Shown here: in pieces, positions 12,338 through 23,551 of the stretch | Layout: each line of letters opens with the position of its first letter | Numbering within the stretch: position 1 is the stretch's first letter | DNA from: Tetmemena sp. SeJ-2015 | Lineage: Eukaryota > Ciliophora > Spirotrichea > Sporadotrichida > Oxytrichidae | NCBI GenBank assembly: GCA_027382625.1 | Contig: JAJKFJ010021672.1 | Span: 21,809 to 85,808 of the forward strand | Length of the DNA stretch: 64,000 nucleotides | Direction of reading: 5' to 3' | Notes under the pieces: model-generated | What the model was told of the DNA's origin: nothing | Database searches by the model: none | What the model saw: the letters and a program-made list of their open reading frames with translations, nothing else | Made by a program: the position numbers and the translations under genes

Positions 12338-15300
12338 ATGCAAAATAATTCCAACTATCAAACTGGGAGCACATCTGCTAAAAATTACAATTCATAAGCA
12401 TAGTAGATGATATAACCCCACAATAATTTTCAAACTTTTGGCGTTCATAACCCAAATCTTAAGTTTAGACCAAGCACTTCTCAAAGTTCCTAATCTAGAA
12501 ATACCAATTCTTCAAATCCAAATCATAACACTGCTAGCACTGAAGTTTCCTCAACTTAAAATGCTTAGATCTAACGACATATTTAATAAAAATTATATCA
12601 AAGGCCATAGAGAGAAGAGCATAGTAATTCCTCTCAGCAAAGGAATTAGAAAATCAGCAAAGGGACTGCTAAAGGGGAGCAAAAATTAAAAATACCTCCT
12701 AGTAATATAATACCAGGGATTACTATCTTAAACTAGCAAAACCAGTAAAGAAGTAGCTACCAGCCAACTTTTTAAAATTCTTAAAAACCCTCATTTGATC
12801 CCACGTTCTACCAAAGAATTTCAACACATCGTGAGAGCAATGTAACTGCATACTAAAATTCAAATGCAGGCTCATCATTGAGTAATTATTGCTAGAATCC
12901 TTCGCACCCATTATCAGTTAGAGGTCCCACTCCTTAAGGCTTAAATTCTTACGAGAACACATAATCACAAAGCGGATAAAATAATCATCTCATTTAATTT
13001 GCTCAAGTTTACAAATATTATTTTTTTATGATCTATAGATTCTGAATAACTAGATAATGACTCCTGGCTTTAATTACAACTAAAGTGCTAATCATGCTAT
13101 GATAACTAACTAAAAGTAGTCCTTTGAGCAAAGCATATATTATATGAACTTGTTTTTATTTAGTGAAGCAGATTCAGTAACAGCACAATCTCGCATAATT
13201 ACAATAGATTTGTCCAACCTCAAAACACTTACTAAGATTCTTATTCTCATTCCCAATCTTAAGTCTAAAATTTTCCAGAGAGTTTGCTCCTTCTGAATGG
13301 ACCTCAAATGATTTCAGAGGAATCTTGTCTCCCTTCTTCAAATCCCTCTACAATCAATAATTAGTAAAAGCAGCCTCACTATGATATCGACAGTAAAGAG
13401 AGGCATAACAAATTCTTTTCCCCGAACTCAGATGTACGCGATACCACTCTTGAATAAACACAAAAAGGCTAATTCAGATCAATGAACGAAGTCATAGCTA
13501 AACTCAAAATGCAAAAGAAGAGAGCAAGCTAAAGCCCTTTAAAGAAATATATCAATGAACATGTCTTTTCTCATTCATAGGGGAGAGCAGAAATATAAAG
13601 AAGACTCACTGATAAAATTCCTGATAAGGCTCTCTCTAATGAAAGAACTAGCTTATAATGACTTAGACATTTTTAATTTTTGATTTACTACCAACTTTAT
13701 AATTAGTACTACTTTTCACAATCCAATCTTCCATACTCAAGATAACAGGAAGAATGCTTAAAAGCTAAAAAACTCTGACTTAAATATCAACCTTAGACAA
13801 GGCCCTCTAAGCTAAAGGGGTCAATCACCCAAGACTCTTGATTTAGAACTGAAGACTTTTCCCTAGCAACCTCAAACCTAAAAGCATTCTCGATTAAACT
13901 AATATCCTCCAACTGCCAGCAGCTAAGCTTAAACTTAGTAGATAGTCACATCTACTTCTACCAAAATGTCTAAATATCAAAAGCAATAAATGATAAGACC
14001 CTCTCAAATTTTAAATTATTCAAGTAATCAAAACTAAAGCACTTAGCCTATTCTTACTATAGGATCCTCTCCTTTATCTTAGAAATCTCCTTTAGGATTT
14101 TAAGAATCCAAATCTAAACCAAATGCTTGGCAAAGTAGGGACAGGCAAGATTACAACAGCAAAAGACAAGAGTCACCTTAGTAAAATCCTAATGATGGCT
14201 ATCAGATTCATAACTTAAAGAAGAATGCTTAAGATAAATACTCATTTAAGTATTTTCACTTCTTAAGATCCTCATATCAAGGTTGAGATTTATGAGCATA
14301 AGACTTAAGACCCTAGACATTCGGAATAAAGAAAACAGAAACACGGAGCTAAGAATTAGAAGGATCTTCTAGTAGCAAACTAACTTCACTCTCCAAATAA
14401 AAATTCAAGCTAGTAAACTAGTTATTCTTAATAAGCTTATTCAGGAGTTAAATCTCCCTAAGTTTAAGAAATAGCACTTTTAGAAAATAAAGCCCTTATA
14501 GGAGTGGTTCAGACTTTGGTAACTCAGTAAAGCTAAGTATTTTAAGAGATAGAGTAGATGAGAATTCATCATAAGGAGGAAACTTAGAGTCTCAAGAGAA
14601 AGATTGCAGATACTGAAAAGAGATTAGTCCAGCTTTGGGAACTTTTAAAAGACTCAAACAAAAAGTCTGAGAATCGAATTAATGACCTATAGCAGATCTT
14701 GATTCACCTTGTAAATTAGGGTTACGAGTAAAAGTAGAGCTGCCTTTAAAATCATATGGGAACAGTCATGAACTTGAATGGCTAAATTTCTTCAATAATG
14801 CAAATAAATGATCAATCAGACTTGTAATCAAGAGCCTAACTTGTAGGAATGATCTAGTAGTAATAACAGCAACCTCAAAAGAAAGAGTCAATTAATGAGC
14901 AACTACTCAATGAGATTCTCACCCCATAAGTTACAGAAAAGAGACCTAGGATTAACTGTACATTTTTACAGCCAGGCGAATCTAATGAAGCTTTACGCCG
15001 AGGCTGCTTAACTTAATCAAATGGCTTCGAAGAAACTTTGAAAAAATACTAAAATCCAAATGAGAGTAATACGATGCATTTAGCAAACACCTTCTAAGGA
15101 AATATGAATGGTTCTAAGAAATAATAGGACAATCAGAAATTAGGAAATGAAAAGAATTCAGAATTATCGAGTTCCATAATTTCTTACTAGCCAGGTCAAT
15201 AAGATTAATTAGAGAATAATTAGAATATTAATTTATAGAACTCTACTCAATTTAACCTGCAGACAGAGCCTTAAGTACTGCTAAATGATTAATTTTCTCT

Positions 15301-18300
15301 CTCTAACTTCCAAAGTGAAACTTAAACTTTCAAGCCCAGTATTCCCTATCTAGAAATTGAAGAAGAGATAGGGGCTATGATGGCCAGCTAGGATTAAAAG
15401 CATCTAAATGTAGGAAGAGAGTTTCTTGGAATATAAAGCAATAAAATTCTATATAACTCAGTTCCCGGTAACTAAAGCAATACAGGGTTCGTATCATAGG
15501 ATTAGAGTAAATTGCTAAAAATGTTTGACAAACAGGCAACTGGTTTTGATTATTCTGAAAACTAATCACCTTACAAAAACTATGAGCAAGAGGGTTTCGC
15601 GAGTTAATATGCAGGACATTAAGAATATGCAAATTAGGACGATGAGGAACTAAGTAATTCAAATCTCTACTCTTTGAGTCACACAACGTACAACATAGTC
15701 AAAAATAGGTCTAAAGTGCCTACAATTAGTGCTACTCAGAATATTCTCTAAGATTGGAAATCCCAAATGGACGTTATATTGAGCGAAATAGACTAGCAAA
15801 GGTAACTCAAAGAGCAAAAGAAGCAGCATCAAATTCAATAGCCTACAACGCCTTAGTAATAACTTGCCAATCACTCTGAAAATAAGTTGCAGTATAATTA
15901 GATGAGAACAAGCATGAATAGAGTGCATTCATAGGATTATAACAAGAGCTCTTAACGCTAACTTGCTATACTTGAGAACACCGAATAAAGGCAAACAGTG
16001 GTTGGAAATCAACAACCTGTTTAAAATTTGGATGACTCTGAGGAATCAAGCATTAAGATCAAATTTCAAGATCCAGATACAGCATCAAAGCTCAGAAATT
16101 TGACGAACTAGATCTGCAAAAGTGAAATTAAATCTGTAGTCTCTAAGGTGAGATCTTATCATTAGAGTTCTTAGATTTCCCAATCATCTCTAGAAAAGAA
16201 GTCTCAATAGTTTTAGCTTGATTCAAATTTGAAGCAGAATCTTCTAGGGTCTTTGAATAATCCAGAATCTCTAGCTCAAACTATCTCAGCTACAGCTACT
16301 GGAACTGCAGCTGCATCATCTTAAAATTCAGCAAAGAAGTCAATTGACCAAACTTAATTAAGAGAAAACGAAACTTTGAACAGACTTCTTGGTAAAGTTG
16401 AGAGTATTGAGAAGTAAAAGGCTTAGATTCAGCTTAAATCGTAGAAGGAAAAGCTTTAAAATTAGCTAAAAGAAATAATGTTTGGAGATAAAACTAGCCC
16501 ATTAAAATAGAATTAAAGTAAAAGTACTAGAAAAGATAGATACTCATCATGCAATCAAGAGGATGAGGAAGAAGAGAAAGATCTAATTGAAAGACAAAGT
16601 TTTGAGGCATTCAATCATCTCGAGCGACAAGCTTCTGAAAAGATTGCTGTTATGTAAACTTTGATTGGTGGCGCAAAAATTTAAGATATTGATTCAGGCA
16701 GTGATATATTTTTTCATCTCTAGCAATCTCTGTAAAAGCAGCTGAGCTCAGATATAAATTAAAGTACTTACTTTATCAATGCAAATTGGTTCCTATAATG
16801 GTATAAATACTGCTCAAAATAGGAAAATTTCAGGCCTTAGGTTATTCAAAATAGAGATTTGTTAGAGCGCGACTGTTAAAATTTAAGAAGCGATATCGTT
16901 TTGAATTAGGATTATTTCATGATAAATGAGGCAACTTGGAAAGTACTTTTAGAGAATTATACAGCTGATTTTTCGATCGCTCTTTAGAAAAATTCAATCT
17001 GTAAGCTTACCTATAGATTAATTTATTTTTTTAGTTATAAAATAGTTAGAGAGCTTGCAGCTGCCCTTTATGCCAGAAAATAGCACCAGCAGAAATGAAA
17101 ACAGAGCATAGGGTTAATCTAAATCTTCGATTATGGATATTCCTAATGAATACTCAGCAATCCAAGAAAAGTAACAAGACAACAAAGCTTCATTAAAGGA
17201 TATATCTAACTTTGACCCCATAAATATTCGAGGCTCTCAGATAAAGTCTTAGCAATATTTATTAATTTTAATTTTAAGATCATCTTTAAATAATCCTATA
17301 AACTTTTCGAGAATCAAGGAAATGCACTAACTCCTATCTTCTCCTCGGGTTAGCAAAGCCAATCCACTCTTCATTTTTAGCTTTTTCCTATTGGAAGTAA
17401 CAACACAGGAGGGCCAATAAATTAAAGATATTTGTGAAGATAAATTAAGCAAATATTTTGATGAATGAGTGGTATAGATAATTCATAGAATTTCAAGTCT
17501 AACACCCAAAGTTAAGTATTCTAATTACAGTTTGACACTCATCAAAGCTAGCCTTAACTTTATCAAACACATAGCCCGCTCCCACCCTTCTAATATAACG
17601 CACCCTACGTGATAAGTCTCCATACTCAGAGCCAAGAGGAAGCCTCAGTAGAGAATGATTTCCAATTACAACAAGAAGACTATTAAAATCAGTTATAGGA
17701 TATGAATGATGATGAAGAGGCTGAGCAATTTAATTCACAAGTGTTCTCTAATTATATGTTGATTAATTTATTTTAGAGCAGCTGCTTCATCCTTAAGAAT
17801 CAAATGATGCTCAATAAAATAGTAATGAAAACGAGCAATATAGAATCTAAGTTATTCCAGCTGATGCTAACGATTAAAATCTTAATTGCAGAGACAGTAG
17901 CAACTCTATTTAATAGCTGAGCCATTAAAAGCCATCAAGAGAAAGCCTAAATCATTATCCTTCTTAGCAAATGTCGAAAGGCATGAGTCTCTCAGTTCAA
18001 TCTTAAGTTTAAAATTACAGACTTGTTAACGCTGAACTTATGAGAAGCAATTAACATTTGGCAACTGAAGCTTAAGATTTTAATTCTTCTAAGACCTTGG
18101 TTGAGGATGTAAATTAAATTACAGTTTAGAATGTTCTGCCCTGTGAAATTCTCAGCTCTCAATCCAAGAGTAAATCCAAGCTTCTCGTTTACTAAAGGCA
18201 CTCGTTAATTAATTTGTGTAAACTTACTATTTATCTATAATTAGCCAAGGAAATGTGTCTTCAGAAAAGAGTATGACAAGCTGCGGTATGTTTTAAACTT

Positions 18301-19100
18301 TGCCTCTTTAGCCCAATCAGAACTTGACTGTGCAAGGTTCTGGATGCCGGCTTTCCCAAGGATTGAGCCATGCAAACTCTTCCTAGCTTAACTAAAATAA
18401 CCAAAGTCAGAACATGCAAAGTCTTAAGGCTCTAACTCAAAAACATTCAGCTCCTCTTAATTCATCTAAGCCTCAAGGGATGCCGAGAGTTCAACATTAA
18501 AACCCAAAGCCTTCATCGCCCACGAAGCAAAATATGATTGGATCTGTAACTAGAAAGAATCAAATTGAGGGATTTAGTGCATTATTAACTTATTAGCTTC
18601 ATGTTTATGATAGATCTGACTAAAGAATGAAGAGCGCCAACAAACAAAATTCTACTGAGTAGACTTCAAGTGCCAGAAGAATGTCAAGTAGAAACAGTCA
18701 AAAGATTATAACAGACACTTCTAGTAGTTAGCAAAGTGTCAGTAAAGTACAGGCCAACTCAAATAAAGAGTAGAACGAAGAGTTTTATAAGAGATCAGGC
18801 TAAACACAAGATGCTTCTAATTTTAATTTTTATTAAATTAAGATGCACAAGATTTATAGGCAACTATTTATTTTTAATTTAAAATAAACTTAGAGGTAGA
18901 AAATGATGAGCCAGTATTATAGTAATGCTTCTACAAGTCAGCAATCAAGACAAGGGGCTATGACTCCTAAACTTGGCTAAGTGGCCGGAGGATCTTCATT
19001 GATGAGTGCTTATTCTTTGGGATGTAGTTAGACCCTTTCAAATATTTAATTACATCAGCAGAATGAAAGAAAAAATAACTCGCAACAAAAGAAGCTTTGA
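12338..19100 (+). CDS. Giant Gln/Asn/Ser-rich protein with a DUSP domain
   Basis: This is the longest readable unit here. One exon, about 14286-16990, runs for some 900 codons without TGA. Composition is extremely rich in Gln (mostly TAA/TAG), Asn and Ser, and looks intrinsically disordered, with a coiled stretch near 16370-16470. At about 16745-16980 a DUSP domain (domain in ubiquitin-specific proteases) is visible: YFINANWFLQWYKYC, IQNRDLLERD, LRSDIVLNQDYFMINEATW, LLENYTADF. No catalytic USP Cys/His boxes were seen, so this may be a DUSP-only protein. Introns include GTAAGC...TTTTTTTAG directly after the DUSP (about 16999-17032) and several of 30-40 nt downstream. I place the stop at TGA 19098-19100, after NNSQQKKL. 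Two further in-frame TGAs follow, so an end as late as 19346 is possible. It could be two genes, but phases join cleanly across the DUSP exon boundary. Confidence 0.6.
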
Positions 19101-19393
19101 GATATTAACAGTTGACTATGTTCTAATATAAGTTTTGAAAATGCAGGGAAATTTAATTAATTTTCACAAATTTCTCGTCTCTTTTTCCATGGTCAAAAAG
19201 TAAGCTAATATATGAGTTAGACATATTTTTAACTTTAGATATTTTTTATTGACCAAGGGTTTTATTTGTGCCTGCCTGACAAAATTAGGATGATGATTTA
19301 GATTGGAAGTGACGAAGTGAGTGGATGCAAAAATAATAAGATTTGAGTGATTTGTGAGAGTGAAAATAGTTGGTATATTAATATTAATTGTGA

Positions 19394-21121
19394 ATGAAAA
19401 GTCTTATCACCTGCAGTGCTTTGTTGAAGGCCGGATACAGTTCCTCCGCTTCCTCGCTCCTCCTCAGAAACCAACTCTTCGGAGCGAATATGCGCAGACT
19501 CTTCGCAGGTACGGATCCCTTCGCCTCTTTTGTATAATCTAAACTGATGTTGTAGCCCAAGTTGTGAAGGTGCCTAAGATGGGAGACTCCATCTCTGAGG
19601 GCACGATCCAGACCTTCGTGAAGAGTAAGTTGCCATATCCTTTCCCCTCAAGCTTGCAGTAGACTCGACTCTATTGAAAGCTTTGAGCATCATTCAAAAA
19701 TATCGAGAGTGCTTAATTATAAAGCGCTCTCTTTAAATAATTTGATAGAGTCCAGCTTGATGAGGTTTATGATTGCCTCAGCTGGTAAAGTCTTTCCTGA
19801 GAGATTGCATCTAACCAATGATGACTTAGAATTAAATGAAAGCAACAAGTATTATGATGAGTATAGAACCAGGTGAATTCGTTGAGGCAGACGAAGTGGT
19901 AGCCACCATTGAGACAGACAAGGTAGTAGTTGATATCAGATCGCCCACCGGTGGAGTGATCAAGCAGTACTTCGCCGCGGAGGGAGACACCGTTGCAGTA
20001 GACGCTAACTTCTTCGAGATTGACTCAGACGCCAAGGCAGGCACCGCACCCCAGGCTCAAGCACCCCCTAAGCAGGTAACTCTCCGCCCTCTTTAATTTA
20101 ATAATTAATATCTAATAGGAGGAAAAGAAACCAGCTCAGCAAGCCGCACCTCCCAAGCAAGAGGCACCAAAGCAGGAAGCACCTAAGAAAGAGGCTCCTA
20201 AGCAAGCCCCCACCCCTGCTCCTCAGTAAAGCGCTCAGCAGAAGCAAGCTGGCAAGGCACCTACATCTATTGGTGGTACTAGAACTGAGACCAGAGTTCC
20301 CATGAACAGAATGAGACAAAGAATCGCAACCAGACTAAAGGAGGCTCAGAATACCAATCATAAGTCTTTCTAGTTCTAAAGTGTTATTGGATTAAGATTT
20401 TTGAATGCCATGCTCACAACCTTCAACGAAATCGATATGAGTGGCTTCATGAACATCAGGAAAGAAATCGGAGATGCTTTCGCAAAGAAGCACGGAATCA
20501 AGCTAGGATTCATGTCAGCATTCGTTAGAGCCTCAGCTCAGGCCCTTAAAGAGCAGCCAGTTGTTAATGCAGTTATTGACGGAACTGACATGGTTTACAG
20601 AGACTTCGTTGATATCAGTGTAGCTGTTTCCACCCCTACTGGACTCGTTGTACCAGTTATTAGAAACTGCCAAGACCTCGACTATGCTGGAGTAGAAAAG
20701 GTTAGTCTAAGTTATTACTGGCATCTTATTTAACCAAGAAGGAATCTTATTAAAGATTCCAAGTCTTTGCTAACTTTATCTTAACATTGAATTGTAGGAA
20801 TTGGTTAACTTGAGCAACAAAGCTAGAGACGGAAAGATCGGTCTTGAGGATATGGCTGGTGGTACCTTCACAATCACCAACGGAGGAGTTTTCGGATCAA
20901 TGATGGGTACTCCTATTATTAACCCTCCTCAGTCTGCTATCCTCGGCATGCACGCCATCAAGAACAGACCAGTTTGCGTTGGAGACAAGATTGAGGCTCG
21001 CCCCATTATGTATGTTGCCCTCACCTATGACCACAGAATCATCGATGGAAGAGAAGCAGTTCTCTTCCTCAGAAAGATTAAGGAATGTGTCGAAGACCCC
21101 AAGAACATTCAACTTTGTTAA
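19394..21121 (+). CDS. DLST: Dihydrolipoyllysine-residue succinyltransferase (E2 of 2-oxoglutarate dehydrogenase), mitochondrial
   Basis: E2 core of the TCA-cycle 2-oxoglutarate dehydrogenase complex; it transfers succinyl from lipoyl-Lys to CoA. The start at 19394 gives a mitochondrial presequence ([19 protein letters not shown]...RRLFA). Then come the lipoyl domain ([11 protein letters not shown]; lipoyl-Lys in [10 protein letters not shown]), a Pro/Ala/Lys/Gln-rich linker with TAA read as Gln, and the catalytic domain ([49 protein letters not shown]; active site [10 protein letters not shown]). Four GT-AG introns restore frame: 19509-19555, 19625-19866, 20076-20118 and 20701-20797. A 48-nt in-frame insertion sits inside the invariant QNT-x-AML motif (see the element at 20356-20406). 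The conserved C-terminus is reached at TAA 21119-21121; if TAA is always Gln here, the frame runs about 55 codons further. There is no E1/E3-binding domain, as usual for eukaryotic E2o. Confidence 0.92.
20356..20406 (+). other. Candidate IES in the E2 gene (AAT repeats)
   Basis: A 48-nt AT-rich insertion between direct repeats AAT (20356-20358 and 20404-20406) interrupts the invariant motif QNT-N-AMLTTF. Removing one repeat and the insert restores it exactly. There is no GT-AG pair that does the same. The insert is in frame and TGA-free, so retention as an odd peptide loop cannot be excluded. Confidence 0.45.
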
Positions 21122-22461
21122 TCAAAAGTTATATTTGATTCTCTTCGACCTATGAGGACCTTTAAAGTCAGGAGAATAAATACAGAACTTGCAGATATAA
21201 AAGTTTAAGTGAAATGTGAGAGAAAATTTATCTAAGAGAGGAGACTATCTTTAAATAATATTGTAAAGAGATGAGAATTAGTGTTTATCTCTGAGGTAGA
21301 TTTTGAAAAGCAAGAGCTCTAACTTAATCAGCAGGTTTTATTAAATCTCCTCTCTTGAGGGCAGTTTATATTTAAGCATAAAAATTAACTAAATCTCTTA
21401 CTGTCCCTTTATGCCTCTGCAATACTGAAAACTTAAAGAATCTATAAATCTTTTTATTTCTTCACAGCAGTTTCAGGATGTTAACATTGAATATTAATTC
21501 TAATCATAAAACAAACAAAAATTATTGTATTCGTGTTATTTTTTATAATCATTCTTTTAAAGAATTAAACTCTTCAAAAGTGATTTCTTTTAAATTAAAT
21601 TCTGAAAAGTGATTTTAATTGCTTCTTTCTTGTTGTTTTTATCATCAGGCATCGTCTATTTTATTGAAATAATTATAGGAAGAAAACTACTATAATAAAA
21701 TAATCACATATATAAAAGACCTCTCTGAAATATATAATTCCTTTGACTTCGTGATAAGTCTTAATGTTAAAACAACTAAAATATAATAATTAGCATAGGA
21801 TGAATATCTTGTCAAGTATAAAATAATTAATTTCAAGCAAGGAAGCGAATTATTTTTTATGTCCCTCAACCTCCGTCATTTTTATAAGATTTACTTAATC
21901 ACTTTTAAGAAAGTTAATTCAAAAGGGTCTAAAAATTATATTTGTTGTAATGAAGGAGGAGCACTCTTCAAGTTATAATGCTCAAAGAAATAAAAGAGTC
22001 AAAACAAATTTCTTTTTATATAGAAGATACCATATCAAAGAATAAAAATATTACTCCTTACAAAGTTAGCAATCATATTTAAGCTAAATAGCATTATGTA
22101 TTTATTCATGTTTAGTTAAAATTATCATAAGAAAAATAAACCAAACATTTTTTGATCAATACAATTGTATTTATTGCACACACTTTTATTATCAGTCTAA
22201 TAATTTTCAAAACTCTGAAGAAGAAGTTTATGCTCCTAATAAATTGCTTTCAAGAAGAGTTTTTAAAGCAAAATTTGCTCCTACTACAAACACAGTTGCC
22301 GAAATAAAATATAAATATTTCTCATTTTAAAATGAAGAACAAGCTTTTAGTTTTACTGTATTTCTCCGTGGCATCTTTCTTCTAAGATTATAGTGATTGC
22401 AAATATTCTTTTAGATTTCCAACTGAGTTATTAGGCTATTCAAATGATTTGTGGACTGGAT
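21122..22461. other. Long AT-rich region without a recognisable gene
   Basis: No family was recognised on either strand. A TGA-free plus-strand frame of about 200 codons runs to 22566, ending in a peptide with a signal-like start (MKNKLLVLLYFSVASFF at 22332). It overlaps the 3' part of the minus-strand TBC segment, and long open frames are expected when TGA is the only stop. Confidence 0.35.
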
Positions 22462-23228
22462 TCAAAACGAATGGACTTGTTGGCAAGAATTTAATCTTAA
22501 TTAAAATTGAAGACTATTACATGATTACAAGAATTGATAGGTGGAGGAAGTGTTCTTACTCATGACTGTTTCAGGTGGATGTGAAGTGATCAATTTGTTT
22601 GCCATTTGTATTGCATTTTCAGCATCGAATAGAACGTGCGATGGACCGCAGTTTTGAAAGATTAAATATGTTATTTAAATTTATGGATAGATTTCATGGA
22701 CTGAGGTGTGTGGATCATCCTCATCAAAGTCATCAATGATTTTTTCTTTGAGCTGAATCATAGTTGCGACTCCTAAGTAAATGACATAGAGCGGATGCTG
22801 AGCCAGACATGCATCATAAATGCGCTGCACTGTCTTGAAATCAGTTATATCGTGGCTCAGAAAAGTCAAAACCCAACTCAAAGCGAAGACTGGTAACTCC
22901 ATAATGCCTTAAGAGATATATTCATAGAGTTCTTCATCTGCTAAAGATAGAAGCTTCATCAGCAATATTAGCAGCGGGAAAACTCTTATTTTCATTCTAA
23001 AATTAAAAAATAGATAGATCATTTAAAACTCCTGGTTCGAAACTCTGAAGCATGTAGTCTCTAATAACATAGCGAGAGAGGATGTCTGAGCAATAAAAAC
23101 CCAAATTCTAGTCCAGAGTAAGATAAAGTACAGACACTATATCATGGAATCCTTGAAAGTAGTATAATTCTGAATTCTTAATCAAGATAGCTTAAATTAT
23201 CAGCCTCAGTTGGTCCCTCTTATGTTTT
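22462..23228 (-). CDS. TBC1D20-like Rab GTPase-activating protein, C-terminal half (split gene)
   Basis: This exon set encodes the second half of a TBC domain of the TBC1D20 type (Rab GAP). Reading from 23228 downward: KHKRDQLRLIIQAIL, then ELYYFQGFHDIVSVLYL (TBC glutamine-finger motif YxQG), RYVIRDYMLQSFEPG, LSLADEELYEYI, and PVFALSWVLTFLSHDI, YDACLAQHPLYVIYLG. The exon begins right after an acceptor (TTTTACAG) whose phase fits the donor at 27535 on the opposite strand, where the N-terminal half lies. A further intron near 22960-23010 is needed. The 3' end is unclear; the first TGA is at 22462-22464. As it stands this half lacks the arginine finger and any start codon. It may be an inversion, germline scrambling or an assembly error. 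Confidence 0.7.
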
Positions 23229-23551
23229 CTGTAAAATTAGGTTAGCTCTAATTGAGTCTTCAGAAGGTGAAAAACTTAAAAAATTCCACTGATATGGAAG
23301 AATAGTAAAATCAAAGTAAGAAATCAAATAAGATAGGAGGAGTGCTAAAGCAGAGTATGGATCAGATTTCTTAAGCTAATTTAATAAGTTGAAATAATAA
23401 AGCAAAAGTATTAAGAGAAATAACATTCCAATCCAGATATGGAAGACCTAGGTATTTAAATAAATGGCACTCTTATTGTTCCTGAATAGATGAAAATCTA
23501 TTTAGTTAAGCATCTTGATTTCATTAATTATACAATCTCTTGAGAGAGGAT

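Noticed and set aside
22332..22566. Plus-strand secreted-looking peptide MKNKLLVLLYFSVASFF
   Set aside because: It overlaps the 3' end of the TBC segment on the other strand and has no family resemblance; left as a note in the region entry.
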